DNA of 64,000 nucleotides from NCBI RefSeq assembly GCF_014195095.1, contig NZ_JACIBC010000007.1, positions 62,001 through 126,000 of the forward strand. The letters are read 5' to 3'. Origin of the DNA: Rhizobium sp. BK602. Its GTDB lineage: Bacteria; Pseudomonadota; Alphaproteobacteria; Rhizobiales; Rhizobiaceae. Of the stretch, positions 28,363-38,514 are shown one piece after another (positions within the stretch are counted from its first letter, which is position 1; the number at the start of each line of letters is the position of its first letter). The translations under genes were made by a program, and so were the position numbers. The notes beneath the pieces are model-generated. The model saw only the letters and a list, made by a program, of their open reading frames with translations. It was not told the origin of the DNA and did no database searches.

Positions 28363-30009
28363 ATGCGGGAAGCATGGCGGCGGATGTCTCGCCGCGCGGC
28401 GTTGGCGCGATTGCGCCTCACCCGCCACACGATGCGTGTGCCGGAACGGTTGATCGTGGCACCGACGGACCTGCGCAGCGTCGATCCCTTTTTCGTCGAA
28501 GAGCTTCTGAACGGGCGCATCCTGCTGGCGGGCCGTGTGCTCGAAACCGATGGCGTATCGCCCTTTTCCCTCGAACTGCCGTCGCATGCCTTTGCCGCCA
28601 AACTGCACAATTTCCGCTGGCTGCGGCATTTGCGGGCGGAAAAGAGCGATCAGGCCTCCGCGCTGGCCCGTTCCATCGTCAGCGACTGGATGGCCGTGCA
28701 TGGCCGGAAGCTGCAGGGCATCGCCTGGGCGCCCGACACAGCCGCGCAGCGGCTGATCGCCTGGCTGTCGCATTCGCCGGTGCTGCTGCAGGGCACCGAT
28801 AGCGGTTTCTATCGCCGTTTCATGCGCATGCTGGTTCTGCATGTGCGCTATCTTCGCCGGGTTGCGGCGACGACGCGGGATGGCGCCACCCGCTTCCGGG
28901 TGCGCATCGCGCTTGCCATGTCCTCGGTCTCCATGCCGAACAGGGCCTCGACGCTGAAGCGCGCCGGTCAGGCGCTCAACCGCGAAATCGACCGGCAGAT
29001 CCTGCCCGATGGCGGGCATATCTCGCGCAATCCGCGCGTGGCGCTGGAACTGCTGCTCGACCTGCTGCCGTTGCGCCAGACCTATGTCAATCTCGGTCAT
29101 GACGTGCCGTCGCGGCTCATCCCCGGCATCGACCGCATGTATCCGGCGCTGCGCTTCTTCCGTCATCAGGATGGCGACCTGGCGCTGTTCAACGGCGCGA
29201 CCTCGACGCTGGCCAACGAACTGATGTCGGTGCTGCGCTACGACGAGACGGCGGGCCAGACCTTCAAGGCGCTGCCGCATGCCAAATATCATCGGCTGGC
29301 GGCCGGCCAGGCCGTCGTCATCGTCGATACCGGCTGTCCCGTCTCGGCCGATCTCAGCCGCACCGCGCATGCCGGCTGCCTGTCCTTCGAAATGTCCTCC
29401 GGCAAGACCCGCTTCATCGTCAATTCCGGTGCGCCGGAATTTGCCGGCGATCGCTATGTGCAGGCCGCCCGCATGACGGCGGCGCATTCGACCGTGACGC
29501 TCAACGACACCTCTTCCTGCCATTTTTCCAAGTCGAAGACGCTTGGCCCGGTGATGGTCCGGGGCGTGAAGAAGGTCATTGTCGAGCGTGCCGAGACCGA
29601 GGACGGCCGCGATTATGTCCGGGCGGCGCATGACGGCTATCTCGCGCCCTTCGGTTATGTGCACGAGCGCGAGCTGAGCCTGAACGCCGCCGGCACCATT
29701 CTCGCCGGCCGTGACCGCTTCTTCGTGCCCGAGGGCAAGAAGCATCAGCCGAGGGCCGAATGCCTGGCCTCGGCCCGTTTCCATGTCCATCCCGGCATCA
29801 GCCTGTTGCAGACCGAGACGGACAGCGCCCTGCTGATCGCGCCGGATGGCGAAACCTGGGTGTTTTCCTCGCCGGGCAACGAAGTGCTGGTAGCCGAGGA
29901 CATATTTTTCGCCGATGCCTCCGGCATGCGCTCCTCCGACCAGCTCGAGATCGTCTTCCCGATCTCCGAAAAGCCGGAAATCCGTTGGTTTTTGTCCCAT
30001 CGGCCATAG
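28363..30009 (+). CDS. Heparinase II/III-like protein
   Basis: The 548 aa product matches the heparinase II/III family common in rhizobia: an N-terminal all-helical region (GIAWAPDTAAQRLIAWLSHSP, then the LNREIDRQILPDGGHISRNPRVALEL toroid) and a C-terminal beta-rich domain (HAGCLSFEMSSGKTRFIVNSG, HSTVTLNDTSSCHF). Such proteins are polysaccharide lyases acting on acidic glycans; the substrate is unknown and no signal peptide is evident. ATG 28363 has GGTGA at 28350-28354; the frame also opens at 28303. The gene between rsmB and purH is a common rhizobial neighbourhood. Confidence 0.85.
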   Translation: MREAWRRMSRRAALARLRLTRHTMRVPERLIVAPTDLRSVDPFFVEELLNGRILLAGRVLETDGVSPFSLELPSHAFAAKLHNFRWLRHLRAEKSDQASALARSIVSDWMAVHGRKLQGIAWAPDTAAQRLIAWLSHSPVLLQGTDSGFYRRFMRMLVLHVRYLRRVAATTRDGATRFRVRIALAMSSVSMPNRASTLKRAGQALNREIDRQILPDGGHISRNPRVALELLLDLLPLRQTYVNLGHDVPSRLIPGIDRMYPALRFFRHQDGDLALFNGATSTLANELMSVLRYDETAGQTFKALPHAKYHRLAAGQAVVIVDTGCPVSADLSRTAHAGCLSFEMSSGKTRFIVNSGAPEFAGDRYVQAARMTAAHSTVTLNDTSSCHFSKSKTLGPVMVRGVKKVIVERAETEDGRDYVRAAHDGYLAPFGYVHERELSLNAAGTILAGRDRFFVPEGKKHQPRAECLASARFHVHPGISLLQTETDSALLIAPDGETWVFSSPGNEVLVAEDIFFADASGMRSSDQLEIVFPISEKPEIRWFLSHRP

Positions 30010-30085
30010 GCTAACAGCGTCAGCTATGCTAACGGGGCGGCATATCGTCCCGTGCCCATCCGCCGGACATCTCATCTCCTCATGC

Positions 30086-30109
30086 CAGAGCGGTTCCCGC
30101 TCTGTTTTT
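30086..30109 (+). terminator. Rho-independent terminator after the heparinase-like gene
   Basis: CAGAGCGG, a 3-base loop and CCGCTCTG form an 8-base stem followed by TTTTTG. Confidence 0.85.
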
Positions 30110-30117
30110 GTTATCCC

Positions 30118-30165
30118 GCAATTCCAACGGAAAACCGTTGCGCACTTTTCCTGGAATTGCTTTAG
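30118..30165. repeat. Dispersed intergenic repeat, copy 2 (second palindrome only)
   Basis: GCAATTCC (30118-30125) pairs with GGAATTGC (30153-30160) around CGGAAAACCGTTGCGCACTTTTCC-type core. It ends 14 bases before the purH start, so it may lie in the purH leader. Confidence 0.8.
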
Positions 30166-30179
30166 ACCGGAGAAAGCCC

Positions 30180-31796
30180 ATGGCCGTCGTTTCCAAGAAA
30201 ATCCCCGCTCCCGACAAGGTGAAGGTGAAAACCGCGCTTCTGTCGGTCTTCGACAAGACCGGCATCGTCGAGCTGGCCCGCGCGCTCAGCGAACAGGGCG
30301 TGCGGCTGCTGTCGACCGGCGGCACGCACAAGGCGATCGCCGCGGCCGGCCTGGCCGTCACCGACGTTTCGGACGTCACGGGCTTCCCGGAAATCATGGA
30401 CGGCCGCGTCAAGACGCTGCATCCGAAGGTGCACGGCGGCTTGCTCGCCATCCGCGACGATGCCGAGCATCAGGCCGCGATGGCGGAGCACGGTATCGAG
30501 GGGATCGATCTCGCCGTCATCAACCTCTATCCTTTCGAGGACGTTCGCAAGGCCGGCGGCGACTATCCGACGACGGTTGAGAACATCGATATCGGCGGCC
30601 CGGCGATGATCCGCGCCTCGGCGAAGAACCACGCCTATGTGACCACCCTGACCGATCCGGCCGATTATGCCGAGCTGCTGGCGCAGCTTTCGGCCGATGC
30701 CGGCCAGACGACCTACGATTTCCGCAAGCGCATGGCCGCCAAGGCTTTTGCCCGCACCGCGGCCTATGACGCGATGATCTCCAACTGGTTTGCCGACGTG
30801 CTCGATATCGCCACGCCGCGTCACCGCGTCATCGGCGGCGCGCTGCGCGAGGAAATGCGCTACGGCGAAAATCCGCACCAGAAGGCGGCTTTCTACGTCA
30901 CCGGCGAGAACCGCCCCGGCGTTTCCACGGCGACGCTCCTGCAGGGCAAGCAACTTTCCTACAATAATATCAACGATACCGACGCGGCCTATGAACTCGT
31001 TGCCGAGTTTCTGCCGGAAAAGGGTCCGGCCTGCGCGATCATCAAGCACGCCAACCCCTGCGGCGTCGCCACCGGCCCGAGCCTGGTGGAAGCCTATAAG
31101 CGGGCGCTCGCCTGCGATTCCACCTCGGCCTTTGGCGGCATCATCGCGCTGAACAGCCTGCTCGATGCCGAAACGGCAGAGGAGATCGTCAAGCTCTTCA
31201 CCGAAGTCATCATCGCGCCGGCGGTCAGCGAGGAAGCCAAGGCAATCATCGCCCGCAAACCGAACCTGCGCCTGCTGTCGGTCGGCGCCCTGCCCGATCC
31301 GCGCGTGCCTGGCCTCACCGCCAAGACCGTCTCCGGCGGCCTGCTCGTCCAGAACCGCGACAATGCCTTGGTCGAGGACATGGAGTTGAAGGTCGTCACC
31401 AAGCGCGCGCCGACGGCGCAGGAGCTGGAAGACATGAAGTTCGCCTTCCGTGTCGCCAAGCATGTGAAATCGAATGCCGTCGTCTACGCCAAGGACGGCC
31501 AGACGGCCGGCATCGGCGCGGGCCAGATGAGCCGCGTCGACTCCGCCCGCATCGCGGCGATCAAGGCGGAAGAGGCGGCCAAGGCCATGGGGCTCGCCGA
31601 GCCGCTGACGCGCGGCTCCGCCGTCGCCTCCGAAGCCTTCCTGCCCTTTGCCGACGGCCTGCTCTCGGCAATCGCAGCCGGCGCCACGGCCGTTATCCAG
31701 CCCGGCGGCTCGATGCGTGACCAGGAGGTCATCGACGCTGCCAACGAGCACAATGTCGCGATGGTGTTCACTGGCGTGCGTCACTTCCGCCATTGA
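30180..31796 (+). CDS. purH: Bifunctional AICAR formyltransferase / IMP cyclohydrolase
   Basis: PurH carries out the last two steps of IMP synthesis: formyl transfer to AICAR, then ring closure. The 538 aa product has the cyclohydrolase domain (LLSVFDKTGIVELARAL, STGGTHKAI, GRVKTLHPKVHGG) and the transformylase domain with MRYGENPHQKAAFY, KHANPCGVA and QNRDNALVEDM. The C-terminal FTGVRHFRH is characteristic. ATG 30180 follows GGAGAAAG. It is full length. A palindromic repeat element lies directly after it. Confidence 0.97.
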   Translation: MAVVSKKIPAPDKVKVKTALLSVFDKTGIVELARALSEQGVRLLSTGGTHKAIAAAGLAVTDVSDVTGFPEIMDGRVKTLHPKVHGGLLAIRDDAEHQAAMAEHGIEGIDLAVINLYPFEDVRKAGGDYPTTVENIDIGGPAMIRASAKNHAYVTTLTDPADYAELLAQLSADAGQTTYDFRKRMAAKAFARTAAYDAMISNWFADVLDIATPRHRVIGGALREEMRYGENPHQKAAFYVTGENRPGVSTATLLQGKQLSYNNINDTDAAYELVAEFLPEKGPACAIIKHANPCGVATGPSLVEAYKRALACDSTSAFGGIIALNSLLDAETAEEIVKLFTEVIIAPAVSEEAKAIIARKPNLRLLSVGALPDPRVPGLTAKTVSGGLLVQNRDNALVEDMELKVVTKRAPTAQELEDMKFAFRVAKHVKSNAVVYAKDGQTAGIGAGQMSRVDSARIAAIKAEEAAKAMGLAEPLTRGSAVASEAFLPFADGLLSAIAAGATAVIQPGGSMRDQEVIDAANEHNVAMVFTGVRHFRH

Positions 31797-31803
31797 TGGT
31801 TCT

Positions 31804-31960
31804 ACCCTTGCCCCAGCGGGGAGAGGGTTGCGCGGAACGCGCGGGTGCGGGGGCGTTACCGTGGAAGGGTCGTCGGCAGTGGCCATGGTCGGCTCCGAAT
31901 ATGCCGCGGGCCCCCCTCATCCGACCCTTCGGGCCACCTTCTCCCCGCTGGGGAGAAGGA
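31804..31960. repeat. Rhizobial intergenic mosaic-type repeat with inverted ends
   Basis: The left end (CCTTGCCCCAGCGGGGAGAGGG) and right end (CCTTCTCCCCGCTGGGGAGAAGG), each shown in part as CCCCAGCGGGGAG and CTCCCCGCTGGGG, are inverted copies about 130 bases apart. The right half includes ACCCTTCGGGCCACC. This pattern is a well-known high-copy intergenic repeat in Rhizobium relatives. No gene is seen in it. Confidence 0.7.
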
Positions 31961-31995
31961 AATGAGCATATCCTCTTTTCGAAATAAGGATATCC

Positions 31996-33381
31996 CTATC
32001 TCTCCCTGTCCGCCGGATAGGGCGTCGGCAGCAGAAGCAGCAGGCCGCCGGCCAGGAAAATGACCAGCGTCGCCATGCCGAGGCGGGCGGAGCCGCTCCA
32101 ATAGGTCACCAGCGAGAAGAACAGCGTTGCCATGAAGCTGGTGGCGCGGCCGGAGAGCGCGTAGATGCCGAAATAGCGGCCGGCTTCCGACAGGCTGACG
32201 CTGCGGGCGAGATAGGAACGCGAGGAAGCCTGCACCGGGCCGAAGGCGATGCCGATCAAGAGGCCGTAGCCGATATAGGCCTTTTCCGCCGCCGTCCCGA
32301 ACAGGCCGCCGGAATCGACGGTCGAAAGCGGCACGAGGCCGAAAAGCGTGAAGCCCGGCCCGGTGGAGACGATGCCGAAGGTGGCGACGAGCAGTAAGGT
32401 GAGGCTGATGACGACGGTTATCTTCGAACCTAGCCAGCGGTCGACATAGCCGGCGATGAAGCAGCCGAAAATGGCGACGACGTTGAGGATGATGCCGTAG
32501 ATGCCGATCTCGATGGTCGCCCAGCCGAACATGCCGGCCGCGAAGGTGCCGCCGAGGATCAACAAGCCATTGACGCCGTCCTGGTAGATCATGCGGGCGA
32601 TCAGGAAGAGGCTGATGCCGCGGCGCCGCTTCAACTCGCCGAGCGTCGTTCTCAATTCGTGCAGGCCGGAGCGGACGGCTGAGCGGAGCGGCAGGCCGCG
32701 TGCGGCATCCGGCGTGAACAGGAACATCGGCAGGATGAAGAGGAAATACCAGACGGCGGCGATCGGGCCGGTGATGCGTGCGTCCTCGCCGAGCGTGGCA
32801 TCGAGGCCGAACAGCGGCGTCAGGCCGAGGATGGTCTTACCGGTCTCGGGATTGCCGGCCAAAAGCGTCACGACGGCGATGAGCACGATCATGCCGCCGA
32901 GATAGCCCAGCCCCCAGGCGGTATTCGACAGCCGGCCGACATCGTCCTTGCCGACGAGCCTCGGCATCATCGAATCGTTGAAGACGATCGAGAATTCCGC
33001 CGAGATCGAGGCCAGGATCATGAAGATCACCGGATAGATCACCGGCGAGCCGGGAGCCGCTTCCCAAAGGCAGAAAAGACTGGCGATCTTGATGACGGCA
33101 AAAAAGGCGATCCACGGTTTGCGCGCCCCGGACTGGTCGGCGATCGAGCCGAGCACCGGCGACAGCACGGCAATGATCACCGAGGAGATCGTCGCCATGT
33201 TGCTCCAAGTCGTCTGCGCCGAAACCGGATCCGCCGTCAGCCGCGCCACGAAATAGGGGCCGAAGATGAAGGTGGTGACGACGGTGAAGAAGGGCTGGGC
33301 CGCCCAGTCGAAGAACATCCAGCCCCAGATGCCCCGTGCCGGCACTTTCGCCGGCACATCATCGCTCGTTTCCGTCGCCAC
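31996..33381 (-). CDS. MFS transporter, UMF1/Atg22-like
   Basis: The 461 aa product has about 12 hydrophobic segments. Its N-terminus WGWMFFDWAAQPFFTVVTTFIFGPYF is typical of the Atg22-like branch of the major facilitator superfamily, predicted effluxers of amino acids or other small solutes; DQSGARKPWIAFF is the loop between helices 2 and 3. I place the start at GTG 33381, which has AGGA 5 bases upstream and leaves 52 bases after gdh; an ATG at 33456 in the same frame would overlap gdh. The substrate is not known. It is probably co-transcribed with the upstream dehydrogenase. Confidence 0.82.
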   Translation of the reverse strand: MATETSDDVPAKVPARGIWGWMFFDWAAQPFFTVVTTFIFGPYFVARLTADPVSAQTTWSNMATISSVIIAVLSPVLGSIADQSGARKPWIAFFAVIKIASLFCLWEAAPGSPVIYPVIFMILASISAEFSIVFNDSMMPRLVGKDDVGRLSNTAWGLGYLGGMIVLIAVVTLLAGNPETGKTILGLTPLFGLDATLGEDARITGPIAAVWYFLFILPMFLFTPDAARGLPLRSAVRSGLHELRTTLGELKRRRGISLFLIARMIYQDGVNGLLILGGTFAAGMFGWATIEIGIYGIILNVVAIFGCFIAGYVDRWLGSKITVVISLTLLLVATFGIVSTGPGFTLFGLVPLSTVDSGGLFGTAAEKAYIGYGLLIGIAFGPVQASSRSYLARSVSLSEAGRYFGIYALSGRATSFMATLFFSLVTYWSGSARLGMATLVIFLAGGLLLLLPTPYPADRER

Positions 33382-33433
33382 CAAATTCCTGCCCTTGCTT
33401 CGCCGGTCGGCTATTGAGTCGGGCGGGACTGTC

Positions 33434-36400
33434 TCACCTTGCCCGGTCGTGCGCAAGGTCGGTCAGCAGACCGGCGGCGACGGTGATGCGGGCGAGGTTC
33501 GGATCGCCGCTTTCGCTGAGGCCGGCCAGCTCCTCGGCGATGCGGTTGATGCGGATGCGATCCTCCGCATGCCATGCCTGTACCGGCTGCTTGTCCTTCG
33601 GATGGTTCGACAGCGCCGAGATGACGATGTCGCGGCGGGCGCCGGCAATCTGGTCGAGGCTGCGCGCCAGGGCGAGGCTCTCATAGTGGTCGCTGGTGAC
33701 GATGCGGCTGCCGGCCAGCAGCAGCCTGCCGACGCGGAAGGTTTGCGACACGGTGAAATAGCTTTCGGCGGCGCGGTTCAGCGTATCGCCGGTGCGCTCG
33801 GCGATCTGCATGATTTCCGGCACCAGCACGAGGGCATAGATCGTCGCGATTTCCGCCGCCAGCTTTTCCGGCAGGCCGGCGGCCTCGTAATCGGCCTGGC
33901 GTGTTGCGATTTCCGCCGCGAAATCCGCCGGGATATGGCTGAGGAAGACAGGCCGCAGTTTTTTCCAGGCCGCTTGAAGCCGGCTAATGGTTTCACCGAT
34001 ATCGCCCTTGGCGGCGCTCGTCTTCAATAGCAGGCGGGTGAGCGCCGTATAGACTTCGGTGATCTCGCCATAGACGCGGTTCTGCGTCTGGCCGCCGACC
34101 TTGCCATCAAGCGCATCGGTTTCGTTCCAGAGCCGATCGAGATCGAAGCCGTCGCGGGCGAGCACGGCGGCCTTGACCACTTCGGCGGCCGACGCCGCCG
34201 TCGCATCCATCATGCTGACGGCGAAACCCGGCCCGCCGCGATTGATCGCCTCGTTCGCCAGCACCGTCGCGATGATCTCGCGGCGCAGGCGGTGGCCGGC
34301 GATATCGCCGGCATTGGAGCGCTGCATCTTCGCCGGGAAATAGCGGCTGAGGGTTGCGGCGAAATAGGGATCGTCGAGCAGGTCGCTGGCGGCGAGCGCA
34401 TCGAAGAGGACGATCTTGGCATAGGAGAGAAGGACGCCGATTTCGGCGCGGGTCAGCGGCCGTCCGTTGGCGTAACGCTCGGCAAAGGTCTGGTCGTCGG
34501 GCAGGGTCTCGACCTTGCGGTTGAGTTGCTTGGCCGCTTCCAGCACGCTCATGAAGCGGCTGAGCTCCAGGCCGTTGCCGGTGCCCTTGCGCTCGGTAAG
34601 CGAGATCGCCAGGGACTGCAGATAGTTGTTGCGCAACACCAGCGCGGCCACCTCGTCGGTCATCGATGCCAGCAGCGTGTCGCGTTTTGCCCGCGTCAGG
34701 CGGCCGTCGAACATGGCCGAGGCAAGGGCGATCTTGATGTTGACCTCGACGTCGGAGGTGTTGACGCCGGCGGAGTTGTCGATGGCGTCGGAGTTGCAAC
34801 GCCCGCCTTTCAGGCCGTAGGCGATGCGGCCCTTCTGGGTGACGCCGAGATTGGCGCCCTCGCCGATCACCCTGGCGCGGACCTCTTCGGCCGTAATGCG
34901 GATCGGGTCATTGGCGCGGTCGCCGACTTCCGAATCGGTTTCGGCCGGCGCCTTGACATAGGTGCCGATGCCGCCGAACCAGAGCAGGTCCACGGGGGCT
35001 TTCAGGATCGCCGTCATGATTTCGAAGGGGGTGGCAACTGTCTTGTCGATGCCGATCGCGGCTGCCGCTTCCGGTGTCAGCGTCACCGATTTCGCCGAAC
35101 GCGAGATGATCATCGCGCCCTTCGACAGGACGGACTTGTTGAAATCCTGCCAGCTCGAACGCGGCAGGTCGAAGAGGCGCTGCCGTTCTGCCAGCGTCTT
35201 TGCCATGTCCGGATCGGGGTCGATGATGATGTCGCGATGGTCGAAGGCGGCGATCAGGCGGATCTTCGGCGACAGCAGCATGCCGTTGCCGAAGACGTCG
35301 CCGGACATGTCGCCGACGCCGACGACGGAAAACGGCGTCGTCTGGATGTCGATGTCCATTTCGCGGAAGTGCCGCTTGACGGTTTCCCAGGCGCCGCGGG
35401 CGGTGATGCCCATCTTCTTATGGTCGTAGCCGGCCGAGCCGCCCGAAGCGAAGGCGTCGTCCAGCCAGAAGCCGGCTTCCTGCGCCAGCGCATTGGCGGT
35501 GTCGGAGAAGGTGGCGGTTCCCTTGTCGGCGGCAACGACGAAATAGGGGTCGTCGCCATCCAGCCGCACCGTATCCGGCGGTGCAATGATATCGGCGCCA
35601 GAGATGTTGTCGGTGATCGACAGCAGCGTACGGATATAGGTCTTGTAGGCCTCGCGGCCGGCATTGAAGACCTCGTCGCGGCTGCCGCCAACTGGCAGCT
35701 TCTTCGGATAGAAGCCGCCCTTGGCGCCAACAGGTACGATGACGGCGTTCTTCACCTGCTGCGCCTTGACGAGGCCGAGCACTTCGGTGCGGTAATCCTC
35801 GGCGCGGTCCGACCAGCGCAGACCGCCGCGTGCCACCTTCCCAAAGCGCAGGTGCACGCCTTCCACCTCGACGCCATAGACGAAGATTTCACGGAAAGGA
35901 CGCGGCTCGGGCAGGCCGTCCAGCAGCTTCGGATCGAGCTTGAAGGCCAGCATCGCCTTCGGCGTGCCGTCGGGGTTCTTCTGGAAATAGTTGGTGCGCA
36001 GTGTCGCGTCGATGGCGTTGACGTAGCGGCGCAGGATGCGGTCGTCGTCGAGGCTCGGAACATCGGCAAGCCCGGATTCGATGGCTGCGTGCAGTTCGCC
36101 GAGCTTCTTCGTGCGGTTCTTGTCGTTGAGCCTGGGGTCGAGCGTGTCGTGGAACAGGCGGAAGAGCGAGGCGGCGATGCGCGGATATTTGTCCAGCGTG
36201 GCGGCGATATAGTCCTGCGAATAGGCGATGCCGGCCTGGCGGAGATAGCGGGCATAGGCGCGCAGGACATTGGTCTCGCGGGCAGAGAGATCGGCGGAGA
36301 CGATCAGCCGGTTGAAGGCGTCATTGTCGATCGTGCCGCCGAAGGCAGCGAGGAAGGCTTCCTCCAGCGCCGCGCCATGGCGGGCGAGATCGATTGTCGC

Positions 36401-38224
36401 GCCGCTGCGGGCTTCCAGTTCCATGTCATGGAGCACCACATGGCCGGTCGTGTCGTCCTTGGCCGTGACATAGATGTCGAAGGTGCGCTCGCTGATGACG
36501 TTGAAGCCGAGGTTTTCGAGCAGCGGCACGCGGCGCGACAGCGCCAGATTGCCCCGGCCGTGGAAGATCTTCAGCGAGAGGATATCGTTGCCCTCGTCCT
36601 TGCGGACGTAGAAGGCGATGCGGATCGGCTCGTCGCCGGCGGTTGCCGTGATATCCGGCAGATCGGCGACGGCATCCTCGGGCGTGAAGGCTTCCTGGAA
36701 GGCCTGGCTCACGGAGATGCGCGGCGCCTTCGGCCCGGCGAGCATGACGAAGCGCTCGTCCCAGCGGGCGGTGATGGCGCGGATCGCCTCCTCGAGCTTG
36801 GCCTGCGAAATATGCGGCGTCTTGCCGCCGCTGCGGCCGATGATGAAATGCACGCGCGCCACGCCGCCCTCCGGGAAAGCCGGATAATAGGCGGAGACGC
36901 GACCGTCATAGACGGTCTTCAGATAGTTGCCGATCTTCTCGCGGACGACGGAATCATATTCTTCGCGCGGCACATAGACGATGACGGAAACGAAGCGGTC
37001 GAAATGATCGATGCGCGGCAGGGCGCGGACATGCGGCCGGTCGGTCAGGTCGTTGATCTGCTCGGCAAAGCTCGCGAGCAGCGTCGTGTCGATCTGGAAG
37101 AGATCGTCGCGCGGGTAGGATTCCAGCGTGTTTTCCAGCATGCGGCCGGAATGGCTGGTGGGGTCGAAGCCGAAATGATCCTTGACCTTCTGCACCTTCG
37201 AGCGCAGCAGCGGCACTTCGGTGGCGGCATTGGTATAGGCGGTCGAGGTGAAGAGGCCGACGATGCGCAATTCGCCGGTGACGTTGCCCTCGGCATCGAA
37301 GCGCTTGACGCCGACATAATCCATATAGGCGCGGCGATGGACGACCGATTTGACGTTGGCCTTGGTGACGATCAGGAAATCGGGGCCGTCGAGAAAGGCG
37401 AGGATTTCCGGCGTGGTGGTGACGGCGTCCTTGCCCTGGCGTAGCACGAGCACATCCGGATTGGAGAGGATGCCGAGGCCGGTGCCGCGGTCGCGCTCCA
37501 CCTTGGCGTTGGCGCCCTTGCCGGAATAGACGTATTCGCGCATGCCGAGGAAGGTGAAATTGCCGTCGCGCAGCCAGGCGAGGAAGGCCAGCGCCTCGTC
37601 GCGGTCCGCCCTGCGGCGACCGTTCGCCTCATAGACGGAAAGCTCGGAGATGACGGTGTCGAGCCGCGCCAGCATCGGCTTCCAGTCGGCCACGGTCAAA
37701 TGCGTCTGGTCGAGGACCGTCTGTATCCGCTTGATCAGATCCGCCGCCAGAGCCGTGGTCAGCGGCGTCAAATGCAGCTGGATATGGCTGACGCGATGGG
37801 CGGGATCGCTTGGGCGGTCGGCTGAATAGAGGCTCGGCTGCTTGCCGTCTTCGACGACCAGGATCGGGTGGACCGCCATGAAGAGGTCGCGGTAGCTGCT
37901 CGTCACCTCGCCCATGATCGATTCGTAGAGGAAGGGCATGTTGTGGTCGGTGATCGACAGGATCGATACGGCTACGCCATCGGGATCGATATTGGCAACC
38001 TGCTCGATGGTGACGCGGGGGGATGCGCCGCTCCAGGCCGCCAGTTCGCGTGCCGCATGCACGGCCGCCAGGGCGAGCATTTCCGGGCTATAACGCTCCA
38101 TGTCGTCATTGCTCGCCCGGCCGAACAGGATTTCCGGATCAAGATGCGGCTCCCCGGTCGCCGCGGCGATCTTGCGTGCCGCCTCGATCTGTTTTTCCCG
38201 TTTGGGATTGGTCCTAGACGACAT
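33434..38224 (-). CDS. gdhB: NAD-specific glutamate dehydrogenase, large (about 180 kDa) type
   Basis: This enzyme deaminates glutamate to 2-oxoglutarate with NAD+. The 1596 aa product is the L-GDH180 class: a long N-terminal regulatory region with ACT-like segments, followed by the catalytic core with GGLRWSDRAEDYRTEV, VGAKGGFYPKKLP (substrate Lys), DMSGDVFGNGMLLS and the NAD-binding EGANLGVTQKGRIAYGLKGGR. The full length is intact with no frameshift. The MFS gene follows. A 290-base gap separates it from the divergent kinase gene. Such enzymes usually serve glutamate catabolism. Confidence 0.93.
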   Translation of the reverse strand: MSSRTNPKREKQIEAARKIAAATGEPHLDPEILFGRASNDDMERYSPEMLALAAVHAARELAAWSGASPRVTIEQVANIDPDGVAVSILSITDHNMPFLYESIMGEVTSSYRDLFMAVHPILVVEDGKQPSLYSADRPSDPAHRVSHIQLHLTPLTTALAADLIKRIQTVLDQTHLTVADWKPMLARLDTVISELSVYEANGRRRADRDEALAFLAWLRDGNFTFLGMREYVYSGKGANAKVERDRGTGLGILSNPDVLVLRQGKDAVTTTPEILAFLDGPDFLIVTKANVKSVVHRRAYMDYVGVKRFDAEGNVTGELRIVGLFTSTAYTNAATEVPLLRSKVQKVKDHFGFDPTSHSGRMLENTLESYPRDDLFQIDTTLLASFAEQINDLTDRPHVRALPRIDHFDRFVSVIVYVPREEYDSVVREKIGNYLKTVYDGRVSAYYPAFPEGGVARVHFIIGRSGGKTPHISQAKLEEAIRAITARWDERFVMLAGPKAPRISVSQAFQEAFTPEDAVADLPDITATAGDEPIRIAFYVRKDEGNDILSLKIFHGRGNLALSRRVPLLENLGFNVISERTFDIYVTAKDDTTGHVVLHDMELEARSGATIDLARHGAALEEAFLAAFGGTIDNDAFNRLIVSADLSARETNVLRAYARYLRQAGIAYSQDYIAATLDKYPRIAASLFRLFHDTLDPRLNDKNRTKKLGELHAAIESGLADVPSLDDDRILRRYVNAIDATLRTNYFQKNPDGTPKAMLAFKLDPKLLDGLPEPRPFREIFVYGVEVEGVHLRFGKVARGGLRWSDRAEDYRTEVLGLVKAQQVKNAVIVPVGAKGGFYPKKLPVGGSRDEVFNAGREAYKTYIRTLLSITDNISGADIIAPPDTVRLDGDDPYFVVAADKGTATFSDTANALAQEAGFWLDDAFASGGSAGYDHKKMGITARGAWETVKRHFREMDIDIQTTPFSVVGVGDMSGDVFGNGMLLSPKIRLIAAFDHRDIIIDPDPDMAKTLAERQRLFDLPRSSWQDFNKSVLSKGAMIISRSAKSVTLTPEAAAAIGIDKTVATPFEIMTAILKAPVDLLWFGGIGTYVKAPAETDSEVGDRANDPIRITAEEVRARVIGEGANLGVTQKGRIAYGLKGGRCNSDAIDNSAGVNTSDVEVNIKIALASAMFDGRLTRAKRDTLLASMTDEVAALVLRNNYLQSLAISLTERKGTGNGLELSRFMSVLEAAKQLNRKVETLPDDQTFAERYANGRPLTRAEIGVLLSYAKIVLFDALAASDLLDDPYFAATLSRYFPAKMQRSNAGDIAGHRLRREIIATVLANEAINRGGPGFAVSMMDATAASAAEVVKAAVLARDGFDLDRLWNETDALDGKVGGQTQNRVYGEITEVYTALTRLLLKTSAAKGDIGETISRLQAAWKKLRPVFLSHIPADFAAEIATRQADYEAAGLPEKLAAEIATIYALVLVPEIMQIAERTGDTLNRAAESYFTVSQTFRVGRLLLAGSRIVTSDHYESLALARSLDQIAGARRDIVISALSNHPKDKQPVQAWHAEDRIRINRIAEELAGLSESGDPNLARITVAAGLLTDLAHDRAR

Positions 38225-38514
38225 GAAATTCCTCCGGTTTTCAAGATTTTTGGCACATTATCAGAAGATTTATCGAAAAAACTGGCAAAATGAATGCGGT
38301 TTTGATCGCTTTTTGACCAAAAGCGCTTCAATTTTTGAAGAATCTTGCCGAATTGCGTGATCTCGGCTGAAAGCGCGTAAGGGGAGACTGTACCGTCGAT
38401 GACCGTGTTTCAACAGAGGTTTTCATGACTCTGTGAAGTGCGGTTGACAGAATGGCGACAAAGGGCTCATCACAAGGCCATCGAGGCCGGAAATCGAAAC
38501 TGGAATCAAGCATC
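38225..38514. other. Divergent intergenic region, gdhB/pdxY
   Basis: This 290-base gap is more AT-rich than the flanking genes, with several T-tracts, and must hold promoters for both directions. A TTGACA hexamer occurs at 38443-38448 ahead of the kinase gene. I found no further structured element. Confidence 0.4.

Noticed and set aside
34292..37444. 1050-codon open frame on the plus strand
   Set aside because: It is antisense to the NAD-glutamate dehydrogenase gene, whose motifs are intact; long antisense frames are expected in GC-rich coding DNA. The translation is rich in Arg, Gly, Ala and Asp without any recognisable domain.
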